A stretch of 64,000 nucleotides of DNA from Alphaproteobacteria bacterium HT1-32. Lineage in GTDB: Bacteria; Pseudomonadota; Alphaproteobacteria; Rhodospirillales; HT1-32. Below the pieces are notes generated by a model. The model saw only the letters and a program-made list of their open reading frames with translations, was not told the DNA's origin and did not search any database. The DNA lies in contig WJPL01000001.1 of assembly GCA_009649675.1 (NCBI GenBank), positions 1,446,469 to 1,510,468 on the forward strand, read 5' to 3'. Position 1 is the stretch's first letter, and the number at the start of each line of letters is the position of its first letter. Made by a program: the position numbers and the translations under genes. Of the stretch, positions 8,439 to 18,378 are shown in pieces.

Positions 8439-10475
8439 CTAGTGGGTCCTGATTTTCTGACTCAGAGCAGAAGCAATCTCAGAAAGGCTGGTTACGGGAG
8501 CGGAACAGACTGTCCCATGGCAGATATAGAGTGTTGTCCTGTTATCGACCATCGCCTTGCCAAAGGCCGGATGTGTATCGGGCAGATCATCACTGCTGTT
8601 CAGGACAAGCCGGGTTGCAACGGGGAGGGGGTGTTGCCGGACGGCCCTGGAGAAGCTGGCAATGTCGGCTTCATCACGGCCCAGAATCACCAGATCAACA
8701 GAATCAATCAGCAGTTCATAACCACCAATCAGAGTGGGATAGCTGATATAGCGCTGGCTGAAATCACCGGTAAAGGTTTTGAACAGATGTTCAGCCTGAT
8801 GCCGCCAGGTCACATCGCCTGTGAGACGCCAGAGCCGGGCCAGGACCTCCATCATGACACCGTTTCCGGCTGGCACGGCATTATCCATGGCTGTCCGGGT
8901 GCGGGTGATCAGAGCTTCTGCATTGTCGGCGGTGAAGAAGTATCCACCCTGTTCATTGTCCAGAAAATGCGTGTTGGCGTAGTCGACCCAGTTGATGGCC
9001 TGATCAAGACAGGCTTTATCGCCGGTGGCCTCAAACAGTGCAATACCGGCCCGTGCCATCTGGGCATAGTCATCAAGAATACCCGGCGCAGAATTGCGAC
9101 CGAGGCGATGTGCGTGTGACAGGCAGTTTCCGTCATTCATGTTCTGTAAAACAAAGGACCAGGCGCTGATGGCCCGGTTTGTCCATTCCGGCTCGCCAAA
9201 GGTGGCACCTGCATCTGCCAGCGCCGTGATCATCATGCCGTTCCAGTCACTCAGAACCTTGTCATCAAGGCCGGGACGGATACGCTTTTCCCGCTCAGCA
9301 AACAGTTTGGCCCGCATGCCGGCAAGGGCGGCTTCCTGACTGTGGTCGTTCAGCTCCGGGGCTTTGGTACGGCGGAGAATGGTTTTACCCTCCCAGTTGC
9401 CGTGTGGCCCAACATCATAGGCGGCTTTAAAGACGGTGCTGTCTTCACCCAGCAGGGCGTCTATCTCCGCCTCTTGCCAGACATAGAATTTCCCTTCCTC
9501 TCCTTCGCTGTCGGCATCAATGGTGCTGGAAAAGGCACCGCCCTCGGCAATCATTTCCCGCTCAAGCCAGGCAATGCATTCCCGGATGCGGGTTTCATAG
9601 AGATCGCTGCCGGTTTCCCGCCAGACATCAACCAGCAGGTCGATCAGCTGTGCGTTGTCATAGAGCATCTTCTCAAAATGCGGGGCGAGCCATTCGTCAT
9701 CTGTGGAATATCGGGCATAACCGCCGCCAAGATGGTCATAAATTCCGCCCTGTGACATGGCATCAAGGGTGCGGATGACGGCCTGTTTGAGATCAGGATT
9801 GCCGGTGCGCAGTCCGGACCGCCAGAGAAATTTGAAGATACAGGGCTGGGGAAATTTCGGTGCCCCGTTCAGCCCGCCATGAACGGGATCGACAGCGCGA
9901 AGCAGGGAGGTTGCTGCGGCATCAATCCCGGCGAGGGAGATATCCTCGCCGGCGGCACCCGCTTCAGCGGACATTTTTGCCAGGCCGTCTCGCAAGGCGC
10001 CGACATTCTTCACAATATCCTCTGACTTCCGCTGGTAGGCGGAACTGACCCCATTCAGAAGCTGACGGAAGGAGGGCATGCCATAGCGGGGTGTATCGGG
10101 GAAATAGGTGCCTCCCCAGAAAGGCTCACCATCCGGTGTCAGGAACATGGTCAGCGGCCATCCGCCCTGTTGTCCCAGCAAGTGCAGGGTCGACTGATAG
10201 ATGGCATCCAGATCGGGGCGTTCCTCCCGGTCGACTTTGATATTGATGAACAGGTTGTTCATGATGTCGGCCGTTTCCGGATCCTCAAAACTTTCATGGG
10301 CCATCACATGACACCAGTGACAGGCTGCATATCCGATGGAGAGCAGGATTGGTTTATCCTCGGTTTTTGCAGCCTCCAGTGCATCGGCTCCCCAGGGTCG
10401 CCAATGGACAGGGTTGTCCTGATGCTGCAAAAGATAGGGACTGGTTTCGTTCGACAGCAGATTTCTGTCACCCAT
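8439..10475 (-). CDS. Thioredoxin-fold protein of the YyaL / DUF255 family
   Basis: This 678-residue protein pairs an N-terminal thioredoxin-like domain (Thioredox_DsbH type, about 1-170) with a large (alpha/alpha)6 glycosidase-like domain resembling N-acylglucosamine epimerases. It begins with the family signature [18 protein letters not shown] and has a CxxC in ACHWCH (Cys52, Cys55), then DREERPDLD and [13 protein letters not shown]. The C-terminal region has [12 protein letters not shown] and [13 protein letters not shown] motifs. The physiological substrate of this widespread family is unknown. It has no signal peptide and is followed immediately by ogt. Confidence 0.9.
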   Translation of the reverse strand: MGDRNLLSNETSPYLLQHQDNPVHWRPWGADALEAAKTEDKPILLSIGYAACHWCHVMAHESFEDPETADIMNNLFINIKVDREERPDLDAIYQSTLHLLGQQGGWPLTMFLTPDGEPFWGGTYFPDTPRYGMPSFRQLLNGVSSAYQRKSEDIVKNVGALRDGLAKMSAEAGAAGEDISLAGIDAAATSLLRAVDPVHGGLNGAPKFPQPCIFKFLWRSGLRTGNPDLKQAVIRTLDAMSQGGIYDHLGGGYARYSTDDEWLAPHFEKMLYDNAQLIDLLVDVWRETGSDLYETRIRECIAWLEREMIAEGGAFSSTIDADSEGEEGKFYVWQEAEIDALLGEDSTVFKAAYDVGPHGNWEGKTILRRTKAPELNDHSQEAALAGMRAKLFAEREKRIRPGLDDKVLSDWNGMMITALADAGATFGEPEWTNRAISAWSFVLQNMNDGNCLSHAHRLGRNSAPGILDDYAQMARAGIALFEATGDKACLDQAINWVDYANTHFLDNEQGGYFFTADNAEALITRTRTAMDNAVPAGNGVMMEVLARLWRLTGDVTWRHQAEHLFKTFTGDFSQRYISYPTLIGGYELLIDSVDLVILGRDEADIASFSRAVRQHPLPVATRLVLNSSDDLPDTHPAFGKAMVDNRTTLYICHGTVCSAPVTSLSEIASALSQKIRTH

Positions 10476-10564
10476 GCGGAAAAGCCTTATGATAATGAAC
10501 CGTCAGGTTTTAACTTAGTGTGTCTGGCGGCAGGCGAACACCCCACTGAAGGGAAGATAGCAAG

Positions 10565-10813
10565 ATGAAGATTACTGTTGATATCGATTGCACTCCTGAA
10601 GAAGCCCGAAGCTTCCTCGGTTTGCCGGATGTTCAGCCGATGCAGGCGGCGTTGCTGGAACAGATGCAGGAAACCATGGCCAAAAATCTGGCCGGGATGG
10701 ATGCAGAGACGATGATGAAAACCTGGCTGCCGGCGGGCGTGCAGGGTTTTGAGCAATTACAGAAAATGTTCTGGTCGCAGTTTCAGGCAAGTGGAAAGTC
10801 AGACAAGACGTGA
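10565..10813 (+). CDS. DUF6489 family small protein
   Basis: This 82-residue acidic, Met-rich, mostly helical protein belongs to a family largely confined to alphaproteobacteria. The N-terminal DIDCTPEEARSFLGLPDV and central VQGFEQLQKMFW are recognisable. Function is unknown; the fold may be a short helical bundle. An AAGGGAAG ribosome-binding site lies about 10 nt upstream of the ATG. It is 40 bp upstream of mnmE and probably shares a transcript with it; the YyaL-like gene diverges from it. Confidence 0.85.
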   Translation: MKITVDIDCTPEEARSFLGLPDVQPMQAALLEQMQETMAKNLAGMDAETMMKTWLPAGVQGFEQLQKMFWSQFQASGKSDKT

Positions 10814-10853
10814 TGTTTCCCGATGCTTTTGTATGTGACGTCGTGTGCGTGAG

Positions 10854-12182
10854 ATGACTGCCGGACAGGCAACCATTTTCGCCCGATCCAGCGGCAGTGG
10901 TATTTCCGGTGTTGCGGTTCTTCGTCTCTCCGGTCCGCAGGCTGTGGAGGCGGCGCGGACAATGATCCCCGGCCCGTGGATCACGGCGCGTCAGGCCTCC
11001 TTACGTTATCTTCATGATCCGGAGACGGGAGAGACCATTGATCAGGCTTTGCTGCTCTGGTTCCCGGCGCCGGCCAGTTTCACCGGTGAAGATGTGGTGG
11101 AGATTCAGTGCCATGGCAGCAAGGCTGTTCTGACCGATCTCTATGGCATTCTGTCTCACCACCCGGGATGCCGCCCGGCGGAGGCGGGAGAATTTACCCG
11201 CAGGGCATTTGACAATGGCCGAATGGACCTGACCCAGGTTGAAGCCCTGTCAGATTTGCTGGAGGCGGAAACCACGGCACAGCGGCGGCAGGCCATCCAT
11301 CAGATGTCGGGTGCGCTGGGCCGTCTCTATGATGGCTGGCGGGAACGCCTGATCCGGGCACTCGCGCATGTGGAAGCAGAGATTGATTTCCCGGAGGAGG
11401 ACCTGCCGGAGGATATGCTGGCACCGGTCCGCGCAACGGTCGGGATGCTCCAGAAAGAAATTCATGAGCATCTTGATGACGGCCGGTTGGGGGAGCGCCT
11501 TCGGGAAGGTTTCCGGCTGGCCATTGTCGGCGAGCCTAATGTTGGCAAATCAAGTCTGCTGAACTGCCTGGCACAACGGGATGCGGCGATCGTTTCGGAA
11601 ATGGCGGGCACCACCCGTGATGTGGTGGAGGTGCATCTTGATCTTGCGGGCTATCCGGTCGTGCTGGCTGACACCGCGGGGTTGAGAGAGACCAGTGACC
11701 CGATAGAACGGGAAGGGGTGATCCGGTCTCGACAAAGGATATCCGAGGCGGATCTGGTTCTTCATGTGTTTGATGCTCGGGCCGGGGGCCCGGCAGAGAC
11801 TATCGAGACGGAGGGCACACCGGTCCTGCTGGTGGCAAACAAGACGGACCTGCTGGACCGAGTGGACAACCACTCTCCTGAAAGGATCGGGGTGTCCGCT
11901 GAAACGGGTGCCGGTATCGGGGAGTTGCTGCAGGCAATTGCCAGGCGGCTTGACCTGAACCGGTCTTCCCGTTCCGAAGACACTCCGTTAACGCGGGCCC
12001 GTCATCGGCAGGCGCTGGAACTGGCACTGGTCTGTCTGGATCGTTTTCAGACAGCCCCTTTACCTGAACTGGCGGGGGAGGATCTTCGGCTCGCCATGCG
12101 TGAAATCGGCAGAATTACCGGCTCGGTAGATGTCGAAGACCTTCTTGATGTTATCTTTCGGGATTTCTGTATCGGGAAGTAG
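10854..12182 (+). CDS. mnmE: tRNA-5-carboxymethylaminomethyl-2-thiouridine GTPase MnmE
   Basis: MnmE and MnmG together modify the wobble uridine (cmnm5U) of several tRNAs. The protein (442 residues from this ATG) has the N-terminal tetrahydrofolate-binding domain (TIFARSSGSGISGVAVLRLSG), a helical domain and an inserted G domain. The G domain shows GEPNVGKSS (about 226), TTRDVVEV, DTAGLRET and NKTDL. The protein ends with the obligatory CIGK motif. A GTG nine bases earlier (10845) is also in frame; I prefer the ATG because homologues start close to the TIFA motif. Confidence 0.95.
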   Translation: MTAGQATIFARSSGSGISGVAVLRLSGPQAVEAARTMIPGPWITARQASLRYLHDPETGETIDQALLLWFPAPASFTGEDVVEIQCHGSKAVLTDLYGILSHHPGCRPAEAGEFTRRAFDNGRMDLTQVEALSDLLEAETTAQRRQAIHQMSGALGRLYDGWRERLIRALAHVEAEIDFPEEDLPEDMLAPVRATVGMLQKEIHEHLDDGRLGERLREGFRLAIVGEPNVGKSSLLNCLAQRDAAIVSEMAGTTRDVVEVHLDLAGYPVVLADTAGLRETSDPIEREGVIRSRQRISEADLVLHVFDARAGGPAETIETEGTPVLLVANKTDLLDRVDNHSPERIGVSAETGAGIGELLQAIARRLDLNRSSRSEDTPLTRARHRQALELALVCLDRFQTAPLPELAGEDLRLAMREIGRITGSVDVEDLLDVIFRDFCIGK

Positions 12183-12198
12183 TGTTTCACGTGAAACA
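12183..12198. promoter_or_regulatory. parS site 1
   Basis: The perfect 16-bp palindrome TGTTTCACGTGAAACA, the canonical ParB-loading site, starts directly after the mnmE stop in the 78-bp gap before mnmG. Confidence 0.95.
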
Positions 12199-12260
12199 TT
12201 CGGTTGTCCGGGGCCGGTTCCCCTTTGACTTGGATTGGGCAAATCCATACATTCCGGCTT

Positions 12261-14129
12261 ATGCAACAGAATTATGATGTCATCGTTGTCGGGGGCGGAC
12301 ATGCCGGCTGTGAAGCAGCCGCGGCAGCTGCCCGCATGGGCGCGCGCACAGCATTGCTGACCCATCAGCTCGACAGCATTGGCGTGATGTCCTGCAACCC
12401 GGCAATTGGCGGTCTGGCGAAAGGCCATCTGGTTCGCGAGGTCGATGCGCTGGATGGATTGATGGGCCGGGTAATTGACCGCGCCGGCATTCAGTTCCGG
12501 ATGCTGAACCGAAGCAAGGGGCCGGCTGTCCGGGGGCCACGGGCGCAGGCCGACCGAAAGCTTTATCGCCTGGCGATGCAGGAAGAGCTGCGGCAGATCG
12601 ACAATCTGGATCTGGTTGCAGACCCGGTTGCAGACCTGATGACCACGGATGAGGGTGTGATTTCCGGGGTCGTCGGCGAAAGTGGCACCTGTTACGCCTG
12701 CCGGGCGGTGGTGATCACCACGGGCACCTTCCTGCGCGGCGTCATCCATGTCGGTGAATCCCAGACATCCGGCGGGCGGGTTGGGGAACAGCCTTCCGTG
12801 AAGCTGGCGGAACGGCTTGAATCTCTGGGCCTGCGAATGGGGCGCCTGAAGACCGGGACGCCGCCCCGGCTTGATGGCCGGACGATTGCCTGGGACCAGC
12901 TTGAAGAGCAGCTGGCCGATGATCCGCCGACACCATTTTCATTCCTGACAGAGAAGGTGACGGTTCCGCAGATTTCCTGCCATATCACTTATACGACGGA
13001 ACAGGCTCACGCGGTCATCACAAAGAATCTTGACCGGGCGCCGATTTATTCCGGCCAGATTTCAGGGACGGGTCCGCGTTACTGTCCGTCTATTGAAGAC
13101 AAGGTTGTCCGGTTTGCGGACAAGACCAGACATCAGATATTTCTGGAGCCTGAAGGGCTGGATGATCACACGGTCTATCCGAATGGCATCTCAACCAGTT
13201 TGCCCGCCGATGTGCAGGCAGAATTTCTGAAACATATCCCGGGGCTTGAGACAGCGGTCATTCTGCAACCGGGATATGCCATTGAATATGATTATGTTGA
13301 TCCTCGGGAACTGGATAGCCGACTGGCCCTCCATAAATTACCGGGCCTGTTTCTGGCGGGCCAGATCAATGGAACGACCGGATATGAAGAAGCTGCCGCT
13401 CAGGGTTTGATTGCAGGCACAAATGCGGCGCTGGTTGCCGGTGGCTCAGCTGAACAGTTCACGCTCGACCGGGCTGATGGCTATATGGGCGTGCTGATTG
13501 ATGACCTGACAACCAAGGGGGTTTCGGAACCCTATCGGATGTTTACGTCCCGGGCAGAATATCGATTGTTGCTGCGGGCTGATAATGCGGACCAGCGTCT
13601 GACGCAGAGAGGCATTGATATCGGACTTGTCGGCGAGACGCGGCGGGTGGTCTATGAAACCAAGGCCGCCAAACTTGCCCATGCGCGGGCGGTGATGGAA
13701 GAAAGTCAGGCAACGCCAAACGCGTTGATCAGTTTCGGGATAAATATCAATCTGGATGGACAGCGACGGAACGCTTTCGAATTGCTGGTTTATCCGGATG
13801 TAACCTGGGAACGGCTGGTTGAGATATTCCCGGCCCTTGGCGAGATTGAACCGGCCATCGTTGAGCAGCTTTCCATCGACGCGCTGTATCAGGGCTATGT
13901 TGCCCGACAGCAGGCGGACATCGACGCCTTTCGACGGGATGAGGCTCTGCGTCTGCCGGCTGATCTGGATTATTCAACAATCGGCTCGCTTTCGAATGAA
14001 GTGCAGCAAAAACTGGCGGCGGCGCGGCCAGAATCTCTGGGGGCGGCGGCCCGGATATCAGGAATTACCCCGGCAGCGCTGACGGCCTTGCTGCGTTTTG
14101 TCAAAAAGGCAGGCAGAGAAGCCGCTTGA
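12261..14129 (+). CDS. mnmG: tRNA uridine-5-carboxymethylaminomethyl modification enzyme MnmG
   Basis: MnmG is the FAD- and NADH-dependent partner of MnmE in wobble-uridine modification. The 622-residue protein begins [18 protein letters not shown], with the FAD dinucleotide-binding loop GGGHAG at about 11-16, followed by SCNPAIGG and [36 protein letters not shown] and [12 protein letters not shown] are family signatures. An in-frame upstream extension to 12204 exists, but the family start is the ATG at 12261. It is flanked on both sides by parS sites. Confidence 0.97.
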   Translation: MQQNYDVIVVGGGHAGCEAAAAAARMGARTALLTHQLDSIGVMSCNPAIGGLAKGHLVREVDALDGLMGRVIDRAGIQFRMLNRSKGPAVRGPRAQADRKLYRLAMQEELRQIDNLDLVADPVADLMTTDEGVISGVVGESGTCYACRAVVITTGTFLRGVIHVGESQTSGGRVGEQPSVKLAERLESLGLRMGRLKTGTPPRLDGRTIAWDQLEEQLADDPPTPFSFLTEKVTVPQISCHITYTTEQAHAVITKNLDRAPIYSGQISGTGPRYCPSIEDKVVRFADKTRHQIFLEPEGLDDHTVYPNGISTSLPADVQAEFLKHIPGLETAVILQPGYAIEYDYVDPRELDSRLALHKLPGLFLAGQINGTTGYEEAAAQGLIAGTNAALVAGGSAEQFTLDRADGYMGVLIDDLTTKGVSEPYRMFTSRAEYRLLLRADNADQRLTQRGIDIGLVGETRRVVYETKAAKLAHARAVMEESQATPNALISFGININLDGQRRNAFELLVYPDVTWERLVEIFPALGEIEPAIVEQLSIDALYQGYVARQQADIDAFRRDEALRLPADLDYSTIGSLSNEVQQKLAAARPESLGAAARISGITPAALTALLRFVKKAGREAA

Positions 14130-14139
14130 CCACCGCCAC

Positions 14140-14155
14140 TGTTTCACGTGAAACA
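14140..14155. promoter_or_regulatory. parS site 2
   Basis: A second perfect TGTTTCACGTGAAACA lies 10 bp after the mnmG stop. It covers a GTG (14148) that could otherwise be taken as the rsmG start. Confidence 0.95.
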
Positions 14156-14186
14156 TGTCTCTGCCTTTTTTGGAGAGACGATAACC

Positions 14187-14816
14187 GTGGTCGAGCCGGA
14201 CAGAGAGACTCTGAAACAACTCGAGGCGCTGACTGTTTCACGTGAAACAATTCAGCGACTCGGTGTTTATGCGGACCTTCTGATCAAGTGGAACTCCCGA
14301 ATAAACCTGATCAGCCCCAGGACCATCAATGATATCTGGCAGCGTCACATTATTGACAGTCTGCAATTGCTGCCCCATCTCTCGGAGGCACGTCCCATCG
14401 CAGATATCGGATCGGGCGCCGGATTTCCCGGATTGATGCTGGCGATTGCCGGGGTTCGGGATGTTCACCTCATCGAAAGCGACCAAAGAAAATGCGCTTT
14501 TCTGAGGGAGGCGGCCCGTATAACCGGGGCCGAAGTGACCCTTCACCCGGAGCGTGTCGAGAATTGCGGGGGGCTGCGGGCTGGACTTCTTGTCTCCAGG
14601 GCCTGTGCGCCGGTTGGAAAACTGCTCGATCTGGGCCGGTTTGTTGCGACCGAAAAGACACAATGTCTGTTTCTCAAAGGACAACATGTTGATGAGGAAT
14701 TGACCGAAGCACACAAAAAGTGGTTTATTGAGGCTCATCGGGTCCCCAGTATGACGGATCCGGACGGCATTATCCTCAAAATTGGAGCGTTTCGACATGT
14801 CGCTGATCGGAACTGA
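14187..14816 (+). CDS. rsmG: 16S rRNA (guanine-527 N7) methyltransferase RsmG
   Basis: RsmG (GidB) methylates G527 of 16S rRNA with S-adenosylmethionine. The SAM-binding motif IADIGSGAGFPGL, then LIESDQRKCAFLREA, are clear, and NLISPRTINDIWQRHIIDS is the family N-terminal signature. I choose the GTG at 14187 because GGAGAG sits 9 nt upstream; this gives 209 residues. The alternative GTG at 14148 lies inside a parS palindrome. A third parS site is embedded in this reading frame, encoding Val-Ser-Arg-Glu-Thr. The 3' end overlaps parA by 20 nt. Confidence 0.93.
   Translation: MVEPDRETLKQLEALTVSRETIQRLGVYADLLIKWNSRINLISPRTINDIWQRHIIDSLQLLPHLSEARPIADIGSGAGFPGLMLAIAGVRDVHLIESDQRKCAFLREAARITGAEVTLHPERVENCGGLRAGLLVSRACAPVGKLLDLGRFVATEKTQCLFLKGQHVDEELTEAHKKWFIEAHRVPSMTDPDGIILKIGAFRHVADRN
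14234..14249. promoter_or_regulatory. parS site 3, inside the rsmG coding region
   Basis: The third perfect TGTTTCACGTGAAACA is read within rsmG as part of Thr-Val-Ser-Arg-Glu-Thr. It is 94 bp from site 2 and about 550 bp upstream of parA. Confidence 0.95.
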
Positions 14817-15606
14817 CCCCGCCAGACGGCGTCCCCGTATTATCGCTATCGCTAATCAGAAGGGCGGTGTGGGTAAGACCACGACCGCGATTAATCTGGG
14901 AACGGCCCTGGCTGCGGCAGGTAAAAAGACCCTGATCATTGATCTGGACTCCCAAGGCAATGCGAGCACGGGCCTTGGTATTCCGCGTGAAAACAGGACG
15001 CTGAACACGTACCACACCATGATTGGCGAGGTCTCCCTGTCGGAAGCCGTTCAGGAAACAGCGATCCCGAGCCTTTTCGTTCTGCCGTCCGGGCGGGATC
15101 TGTCGGGCGCCGAGGTTGAGCTGGTTGACCAGCATCGCCGGGAATATCGTCTCCGGGATGCGATGTCCGGTCAGATCGACAGCTATGATTATGTTCTGAT
15201 CGACAGCCCGCCGGTGCTCGGCCTGCTGACACTCAATGCCCTGGTTGCCGCGCAGGCTGTTATGGTTCCGCTGCAGTGCGAATTTTTTGCGCTGGAAGGG
15301 ATCAGCGATCTGATGCGCACAATTGAGCGGGTGAAGCGCAATCAGAATCCGCGACTGGAAATCCAGGGAATTGTCCTGACCATGTATGACGGTCGGAACA
15401 ACCTCTCCAATATGGTGATGTCCGATGTGCGCGATTTCTTTGGAGACAAGGTCTACAAGACAGTCATTCCGAGAAATGTGCGTGTTTCTGAGGCCCCGTC
15501 TCATGGCAAACCGGTTCTGGTCTACGACCTGAAATGTGCGGGGTCGCAGGCTTATATTCATCTGGCGAGTGAAGTGTTGAACAGAGAAAACGGATTGGCG
15601 GCATGA
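14797..15606 (+). CDS. parA: Chromosome partitioning ATPase ParA
   Basis: ParA is a Walker-type ATPase that binds DNA non-specifically and moves ParB-parS complexes during segregation of the origin. The 269-residue protein has the deviant Walker A KGGVGKTT (22-29), LIIDLDSQGNAS as the A' box and YVLIDSPPVLGLLT as Walker B. The ATG at 14797 is preceded by GGAGCG and overlaps the rsmG end; an upstream in-frame TTG at 14782 is less likely. The stop overlaps the parB start as ATGA, so ParA and ParB are coupled. Confidence 0.97.
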   Translation: MSLIGTDPARRRPRIIAIANQKGGVGKTTTAINLGTALAAAGKKTLIIDLDSQGNASTGLGIPRENRTLNTYHTMIGEVSLSEAVQETAIPSLFVLPSGRDLSGAEVELVDQHRREYRLRDAMSGQIDSYDYVLIDSPPVLGLLTLNALVAAQAVMVPLQCEFFALEGISDLMRTIERVKRNQNPRLEIQGIVLTMYDGRNNLSNMVMSDVRDFFGDKVYKTVIPRNVRVSEAPSHGKPVLVYDLKCAGSQAYIHLASEVLNRENGLAA

Positions 15607-16793
15607 GCGATAGCGAAAAGATGGACAAAAAAGAAAAACGCAGCGCCCTAGGCCGTGGTCTCTCTGCGCTGCTGGGTGATGATGCGCCAACCGCCGCAGG
15701 CACAGATGCGGGAAACGCTGGCGGCACGGGTGCGCGCAATCTGCCGACCGAGAAAATCCGGCCGAACCGTTATCAGCCGCGCCAGGTCTTTACGTCAGAA
15801 GACATTGATGAACTTGTTCTGTCGATCAAGGCGCAGGGTGTTCTGCAGCCGATTCTGGTGCGGCCACATCCGGATGATCCTGATGCCTATGAGCTGATCG
15901 CGGGGGAGCGTCGCTGGCGCGCCTCACAGATTGCCCAGCTCCATGAAATTCCTGCCGTCATTCGCTCACTGACAGATCAGGAAGCGCTGGAGCTGGCGCT
16001 GGTCGAGAACCTGCAACGCAAGGATCTCTCGATTATTGAAGAAGCAGAGGGTTATCAGCGACTTATCGATGATTTCCAGCATACCCAGGAAGATATCGCC
16101 AAGGCTGTCGGGAAAAGCCGGAGCCATGTGGCAAACACCCTGCGTCTGCTGAATCTGCCAACACCAGTTCGTGCGATGGTGGAAGAAGGACGCCTGAGTG
16201 CAGGCCATGCCCGGGCCTTGCTGGGGTCTGACCATGCGGTTCAGCTGGCAGAGCAGGTTGTCGCTAAAGGTCTGAACGTTCGGCAGACGGAACGATTATC
16301 CCAGGGCGGCAAAAGCAAGGGAAGTGGCGGCAGTGCTTCAGGCGGCGGATCGAAAGATGCGGATACGCTGGCACTGGAACGGGATCTGACGAACCGGCTG
16401 GGTCTGGCTGTCTCCATCAATCCCCGGGGGCAGGGGGGCGAGATTGTCGTGGCTTATCGTTCGCTTGAGCAGCTCGACGATATTCTGGCCCGGCTGAGCA
16501 GCGATCCGGATGCTTATGAAGATGAGGATCTGTTTGCCAAGGAAGAGCTTGATGAAGATGAAATGCGGGCCCTTCTTGAAGAAGCCGAAGACGAGGATAG
16601 CGGCGAGCCGGCCTTGAGCGAGCTTGATCTGCACCTTCATAAGCAGGATTCCGAGGATGCCCCGTCCGGTGCACTCGGGCAGATGGGGTGGAAGTCGGGA
16701 GATACAAAAGTAACGGTCCGGGCCTCTTCCGGTAAGAAATCCGAAGATATCATCCGCGGCTCCGGCTGGAAAAACCCGGAAGCTTCCGCCTGA
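15603..16793 (+). CDS. parB: Chromosome partitioning protein ParB with acidic C-terminal extension
   Basis: ParB is a CTP-dependent DNA clamp that loads at parS. The N-terminal basic stretch with ALGRGLSALLG (15-25) is the ParA-interacting region. The CTPase core shows PNRYQPR, IKAQGVLQPI, the C motif GERRWRA (101-107) and ENLQRKDL (135-142). A helix-turn-helix (about 160-190) and the usual C-terminal dimer segment ending near LARLSSD (301) follow. Most chromosomal ParBs end there; this one has about 95 more residues, very acidic at 304-350. The three parS sites lie just upstream of this operon. Confidence 0.96.
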   Translation: MSDSEKMDKKEKRSALGRGLSALLGDDAPTAAGTDAGNAGGTGARNLPTEKIRPNRYQPRQVFTSEDIDELVLSIKAQGVLQPILVRPHPDDPDAYELIAGERRWRASQIAQLHEIPAVIRSLTDQEALELALVENLQRKDLSIIEEAEGYQRLIDDFQHTQEDIAKAVGKSRSHVANTLRLLNLPTPVRAMVEEGRLSAGHARALLGSDHAVQLAEQVVAKGLNVRQTERLSQGGKSKGSGGSASGGGSKDADTLALERDLTNRLGLAVSINPRGQGGEIVVAYRSLEQLDDILARLSSDPDAYEDEDLFAKEELDEDEMRALLEEAEDEDSGEPALSELDLHLHKQDSEDAPSGALGQMGWKSGDTKVTVRASSGKKSEDIIRGSGWKNPEASA

Positions 16794-16828
16794 TCACCGA
16801 TTCTGCTGAGAAAATGCTGACGCTCTGC

Positions 16829-17863
16829 TCAGCGTCGGCGCATCCCGGCCCGTGCTGCCTGGCAGATGCGCATCAGGGCGCGGTGGCAGATCGCCTCATC
16901 CGGCCGACCCGTTGTCTTGGAATCCAGCTCGGCTTCGGTCAGCAGTTCCAGTGCTGTTGACAGCCGGTCGAGGGTCCAGATCGAAAGCTGGTGCTTGAAC
17001 GCATCCTTTACCTTGAAGAAGACAGGGGGGCGGATTGCCCCGATTGCCTGATCTGCGGACTGGCCCTGCCGCATCAATCCGGCTGCGTAATGAAGCTTGT
17101 GCAGGTGGCGTTGCACGGCGAGGATAATCGGAATGACGCTCATCCCTTCTGCGCGAAGGGCCTGAATGGCGACTTCCAGCTGGACCGTCTGGCCGCCAGC
17201 CGCGGCCTGTACCACGTCATCTAGTGCCGTGGCGCTGCTGTCACCAAAACAGACAGTTGCATGGGCCAGCGTGATGGCTTTTTCCTGGCCCATATAGAGC
17301 ATCAGCTTTTCATATTCGCTGAGGGTCGCTTTCCGGTCTGAACCTGTATGGCTGAGGATCCAGTCCGTGGCATCCCGGTCGATGCTGTAGCCGTTTTCTT
17401 TCAGCAGGCGCTGAAGCAGTCCTGCGCGGTCATTGTCGCTGTCCCCGTAACAGGGGCCCGCCACGGCAGTTTTATCTTCTTCGGCCAGTTTCCGCAGTTT
17501 TGAGCCTTTGGAAAGGTTGCCGGCCTCGATTACCACCAGGTTGTCGCAGGTCTTTGCAGAGAGAATGGATTCCAGTCCGTCGACCATGTGATCGGCCCCG
17601 TTGCGCACGCGGACCGCACGGCGGCCGCCCGTCAGGGCCATGGCGAAGGCTTCATCGCTGAGCCGGGCGGGATCGTCTTTCAGGTCGGCTGAATCAAGGT
17701 CGGCAACCCGGAAGGGATCCTGCAGGTCACCGGCGACGGCGCGAATTGCGGCTTCGACGCGATCACGAACCTGTCCGTCATCAGGACCATAGAGCAGCAG
17801 AACACGTGTTTCCGGGTTTGGCGCGGCCACGAACCGGTCGAGATTGCCATCCCGGAGGATCAC
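16829..17863 (-). CDS. holA: DNA polymerase III delta subunit
   Basis: HolA opens and loads the beta sliding clamp as part of the clamp-loader complex. The 344-residue protein has the delta-subunit features LLLYGPDDGQVRDRVEAA near residue 22, SDEAFAMALTGGRRAVRVRN and the helical C-terminal collar domain with GMSVIPIILAVQRHLHKL. It is the last gene of the leftward operon lipoprotein-leuS-lptE-holA and overlaps lptE by ATGA. It converges on parB with a 35-bp gap containing only a weak 6-bp hairpin. Confidence 0.94.
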   Translation of the reverse strand: MILRDGNLDRFVAAPNPETRVLLLYGPDDGQVRDRVEAAIRAVAGDLQDPFRVADLDSADLKDDPARLSDEAFAMALTGGRRAVRVRNGADHMVDGLESILSAKTCDNLVVIEAGNLSKGSKLRKLAEEDKTAVAGPCYGDSDNDRAGLLQRLLKENGYSIDRDATDWILSHTGSDRKATLSEYEKLMLYMGQEKAITLAHATVCFGDSSATALDDVVQAAAGGQTVQLEVAIQALRAEGMSVIPIILAVQRHLHKLHYAAGLMRQGQSADQAIGAIRPPVFFKVKDAFKHQLSIWTLDRLSTALELLTEAELDSKTTGRPDEAICHRALMRICQAARAGMRRR

Positions 17864-18378
17864 TGTGTGCTCCGTCGCGCCCCGGCCTGGTCAAGATAGA
17901 ACAGGGAGAGCCGGGTCTTGATCTGACTGGCGATCTGTTCTGCGCCCCGTCGCCGGGCATCTTCCCGCGCGCTCTGGGTGGCAAACTGGGAGCTGAGAAT
18001 GTCATAGCTGTTGACGCTCTGATAGCGCCCGGCGAGGAGACTGCGGTTATCGCCGGTCGCAACCAGCTTATATGTCGCGAAAATCAACAGGTTGGCGCGG
18101 GTTGATGAATCATCCTTGCGGATACCGAGATCCTGTTCGGCCTCCTGCAAATCGACGATGAGGCGATATTGCGGATTGTCCGGCTCCCCGTAGGGATTCA
18201 GGCGGTCGAGCAGTTCGTTTCGAAGCTGCTGTCCGATACGGTCGTCGATAAATTCCACCGTCGTGCTCTGAAGGCCGGTGGTCACGGCACCGCCGGCAAG
18301 CCGGGGATGGTTCAGCGGACGAAAGCCGCAGCCGGTGAGGCCGACGAGGACAATGATGAGCAGAAGCCTATGCAACAA
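17860..18378 (-). CDS. lptE: LPS-assembly lipoprotein LptE
   Basis: LptE plugs the LptD barrel in the outer membrane and helps deliver lipopolysaccharide to the cell surface. The 172-residue protein starts with a lipoprotein signal ([19 protein letters not shown]) with lipobox LTGC and acyl-accepting Cys17, followed by the family-typical GFRPL. The rest is a small alpha-beta domain ([17 protein letters not shown]). It overlaps the end of leuS by 11 nt and the start of holA by ATGA. The leuS-lptE-holA order is common in proteobacteria. Confidence 0.9.
   Translation of the reverse strand: MLHRLLLIIVLVGLTGCGFRPLNHPRLAGGAVTTGLQSTTVEFIDDRIGQQLRNELLDRLNPYGEPDNPQYRLIVDLQEAEQDLGIRKDDSSTRANLLIFATYKLVATGDNRSLLAGRYQSVNSYDILSSQFATQSAREDARRRGAEQIASQIKTRLSLFYLDQAGARRSTQ

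Noticed and set aside
14776-15690. 304-codon minus-strand frame opposite parA
   Set aside because: It is a shadow of parA, whose motifs are unambiguous.
16819-16836. GACGCT...AGCGTC hairpin between parB and holA as a terminator
   Set aside because: Only a 6-bp stem, overlaps the holA stop region and has no U-tract.
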